Assembly: GCF_013106755.1 (NCBI RefSeq)
Contig: NZ_WHPF01000003.1
Span: 310,001-374,000 of the forward strand
Origin: Limnovirga soli
GTDB taxonomy: Bacteria; Bacteroidota; Bacteroidia; Chitinophagales; Chitinophagaceae
Direction of reading: 5' to 3'
DNA length: 64,000 nucleotides
Shown here piece after piece: positions 62,002 to 64,000 of the stretch. The notes under the pieces were generated by a model. The model saw only the letters and a list, made by a program, of their open reading frames with translations. It was not told the origin of the DNA and did not search any database. Position numbers and translations under genes: made by a program. The first letter of the stretch is position 1. Each line of letters begins with the position of its first letter.

Positions 62002-62117
62002 ACCACTACTTGGTAGAATTGAATGTTGATTAAGTGGAATAGTGTAATTATTTGAAAAATGGCTTCGATACTTTTGAAAGAACCAATACTTTTTATTAAT
62101 AAAATAAAATTTGCTGT

Positions 62118-62504
62118 ATGAGTAAAATTAAAATTGTACATCCCGACAGAGATCCGGCTTTTGTTACAGGTGCCTACTCAGATGGTGTTTTGGTAGATGG
62201 CTTTTTGTTTGTGAGCGGACAGGCATCCGTAGATTTTACTACCTCCACTTTTGTGCTGGGTACAATTGAAGAAGAAACCACCCGCACGCTAAATAATATT
62301 AAGGCTATTATTGAAGCTGCCGGTGCTAGTATGAATGATGTAGTGAAGTGTACCGTGCATTTGGCAAACATTAATGATTTTGACAGGTATAATGCCGTTT
62401 ATGCCTCTTATTTTACCGGAGTAAAACCTGCCAGAACCACCGTACAATCTGTATTGGCCGAAAGCATTAAGGTAGAAATTGATGCCATCGTAAAAATGCC
62501 CTGA
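62118..62504 (+). CDS. ridA: RidA-family reactive-imine deaminase
   Basis: A 128-aa cytoplasmic trimeric protein that hydrolyses enamine/imine intermediates released by PLP enzymes. Family residues are SDGVLVDGFLFVSGQ, the active-site arginine R106 in PARTTVQ and E119 in KVEIDAIV. The length is standard. It lies 204 bp after the aldolase-family gene and 34 bp before the ceramidase-like gene, so it is likely co-transcribed with the latter. Within a catabolic cluster it may be a specialised member (inference). Confidence 0.92.
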   Translation: MSKIKIVHPDRDPAFVTGAYSDGVLVDGFLFVSGQASVDFTTSTFVLGTIEEETTRTLNNIKAIIEAAGASMNDVVKCTVHLANINDFDRYNAVYASYFTGVKPARTTVQSVLAESIKVEIDAIVKMP

Positions 62505-62538
62505 CGCTAATTTTTTCATCATTGTTAATATTAATCGC

Positions 62539-63960
62539 ATGTTTATAAGAACAAAACATCCACTTGCTTTGCTGTTGTTTTTTGCAATGGGTTTTAGCCA
62601 TAACATAGTAAATGCCCAGCAGGTAAAATCAACCTTATTAATTGGCATTGCCGAAGTAAATTATACGCCCACTGTTGGCCTTGATATGGCAGGCAATTAC
62701 AGAGGTAATGATTATGCCAGCCGCGGCGTGCATGATTCTTTATATGCCAAGGCCCTGGTTGCGGCCAATCAAAAAGGAGAGAAGGTGGCGTTGCTTACGG
62801 TAGATATTTGTTTTATTCCCAAAGAAACCATTGAAATGATGCGGGCCTATATAGCCGGCAAAACAACCATTAAGGCCGCTAATATTATGATTATGGCAAC
62901 GCATACCCATAGCGGTCCGGTGGCCGATTTAAATGCGCCTAAGGTAAAAGAGTTTCTTGCAAAAGCGGCCAGTGCAGTGGTGGCTGCAGATAAAAGTTTA
63001 CAGCCTTCTGTATTATCTGTAGGGCGTTCTGCCGAAAACAGGATATCGCATAACCGCCGCTTGAAATGCATTGATGGCACCACACATATGTGCTGGGAAA
63101 AATTTACCCCCGGTTTTGTAATAGAACCTTGGGGGCCCATAGACCCCGAAGTAATCACCCTTTCTGTGGCACAAAATGGCAAACAAAAAGGGGCCATTGT
63201 AAACTTTGCCTGCCATGCCACTACCTTAACAGGTAATAATTGGTTGTATACGGCCGATTATCCGGGATACATGGCCGAAGCAATTAAAAAAGTAAAAGGC
63301 AATGGCTTTATGCCATTGTTTTTTAATGGCTGTTGCGGCAATGTAACACAGGTAGATTACAAAGTGGGTTTTCCTGATACTTACCAGGAATGCCAGCGAA
63401 TTGGGTATATGTTGGGTGTGGCTGCTTTGCAAGCTATTAGCAACGAAAAACCTGTATCAAGCGATATTTTAAAAGTCTCCAAAGAAATGGTGCCGGTAAA
63501 ACATTTGAGTATTACAAATGACCAATTTAACTGGGCACAGGCGGTAATGAAAAAAGTGGAAAAAGAGGGAATGCCACCTGCACAGGCCGATGGTATTCCG
63601 GATGCACAATATGCCAAAGATTGGTTGGCCATGCGCCGCACACAAAATGAAGTAGATAGTTTAGAAGTAATGGTTGTGCGTATTGGGGATGCCGCTTTTG
63701 TGGGTTTGCCTGGCGAAATGTTTACCGAGTTTGGAATGGATATTAAAGCTCAGTCGCCTTGTAAGAATACCATGGTAATGGGTTTAACCAACGATGAAAG
63801 GGGCTATTTCCCTACCAAAGTTTCGTTTACTCAGGGGCCAAAAGGATTTACGCCCATGATTACCGGTTACGAAACCACGCCAGGCACTACCAAATACGAA
63901 ATTGGGTCGGGCGAAATGCTGGCAGCATCGGCCATTAAGCAATTAAAAGCCTTGTTTTAA
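62539..63960 (+). CDS. Neutral/alkaline ceramidase-like secreted hydrolase
   Basis: A 473-aa exported protein. The signal peptide (1-26) ends at NIVNAQQ. The sequence then opens LIGIAEVNYTPTVGLDMAGN, with VALLTVDICFIPKE, the zinc-site motif MATHTHSGP (about 118-126) and NFACHATTLTG. These match the N-terminal domain of the neutral/non-lysosomal ceramidase family, but the protein is shorter than the 650-700 aa full enzymes and seems to lack their C-terminal immunoglobulin-like domain. Activity could be on another amide or ester. It is the last gene visible; the window ends 40 bases later. Confidence 0.87.
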   Translation: MFIRTKHPLALLLFFAMGFSHNIVNAQQVKSTLLIGIAEVNYTPTVGLDMAGNYRGNDYASRGVHDSLYAKALVAANQKGEKVALLTVDICFIPKETIEMMRAYIAGKTTIKAANIMIMATHTHSGPVADLNAPKVKEFLAKAASAVVAADKSLQPSVLSVGRSAENRISHNRRLKCIDGTTHMCWEKFTPGFVIEPWGPIDPEVITLSVAQNGKQKGAIVNFACHATTLTGNNWLYTADYPGYMAEAIKKVKGNGFMPLFFNGCCGNVTQVDYKVGFPDTYQECQRIGYMLGVAALQAISNEKPVSSDILKVSKEMVPVKHLSITNDQFNWAQAVMKKVEKEGMPPAQADGIPDAQYAKDWLAMRRTQNEVDSLEVMVVRIGDAAFVGLPGEMFTEFGMDIKAQSPCKNTMVMGLTNDERGYFPTKVSFTQGPKGFTPMITGYETTPGTTKYEIGSGEMLAASAIKQLKALF

Positions 63961-64000
63961 TAAAGTTGTTTTTTAACTCGGCAGCAGTACTGCTATGTAT

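Overview
The window is about 64 kb of a low-GC genome from Bacteroidota, most likely the Chitinophagaceae. Family-level clues are a PorX response regulator with a PglZ domain, a fused lpxC/fabZ gene, a SusC/SusD pair, a hybrid two-component sensor with an AraC-type output domain, and abundant lipoprotein or signal-peptide carbohydrate enzymes. I saw no rRNA, tRNA, CRISPR array, transposase or phage gene.

Layout. (1) 1-9.9 kb, core genes: a partial C-terminus, a small conserved protein, porX, an HD phosphohydrolase, lpxD, lpxC/fabZ, lpxA (lipid A synthesis), an ABC ATPase and alanine dehydrogenase. (2) 10-21.6 kb, a probable fructan utilisation locus: GH32 lipoprotein, SusD, SusC, a sugar-porter MFS protein and a one-protein periplasmic-sensor/kinase/AraC regulator. 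(3) 21.7-30 kb, sugar or sugar-acid catabolism: sialidase-like propeller, hexulose-phosphate-synthase-like decarboxylase/aldolase, zinc alcohol dehydrogenase, SDR, sugar isomerase-like TIM barrel, Gfo/Idh/MocA oxidoreductase and amidohydrolase. (4) 30-32.6 kb: an orphan TPR sensor kinase and a small PAPTET-repeat acidic protein. (5) 32.8-46.4 kb, the most unusual region: two duplicated giant caspase-STAND-propeller genes (minus strand) flank a plus-strand pair encoding a 263-aa gasdermin-like candidate and a metacaspase-like protease. This has the architecture of an abortive-infection or regulated-cell-death island. (6) 46.6-64 kb, envelope and glycan genes: DUF3500, DUF4838, a 2897-aa NdvB/ChvB-type cyclic beta-glucan synthase homologue, a GH110-like beta-helix enzyme, a DapA-family protein with altered active-site residues, a RidA protein and a ceramidase-like hydrolase.

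Throughout, the intergenic gaps carry a dispersed two-box repeat. Box 1 is about GTACAAGWGTGCGACGCAAG and box 2 is GCCGGGCTAATAA, separated by a spacer of variable sequence but near-constant length (about 22-25 bp). I count 24 half-units: six inverted pairs of roughly 145-205 bp and twelve singles. None lies in a coding region. Composite copies lie just downstream of the stops of both giant caspase-STAND genes and half-units lie upstream of both, so the repeats bound what looks like a segmental duplication.

All functional calls rest on reading motifs and recalling families. No database or structure search was run.
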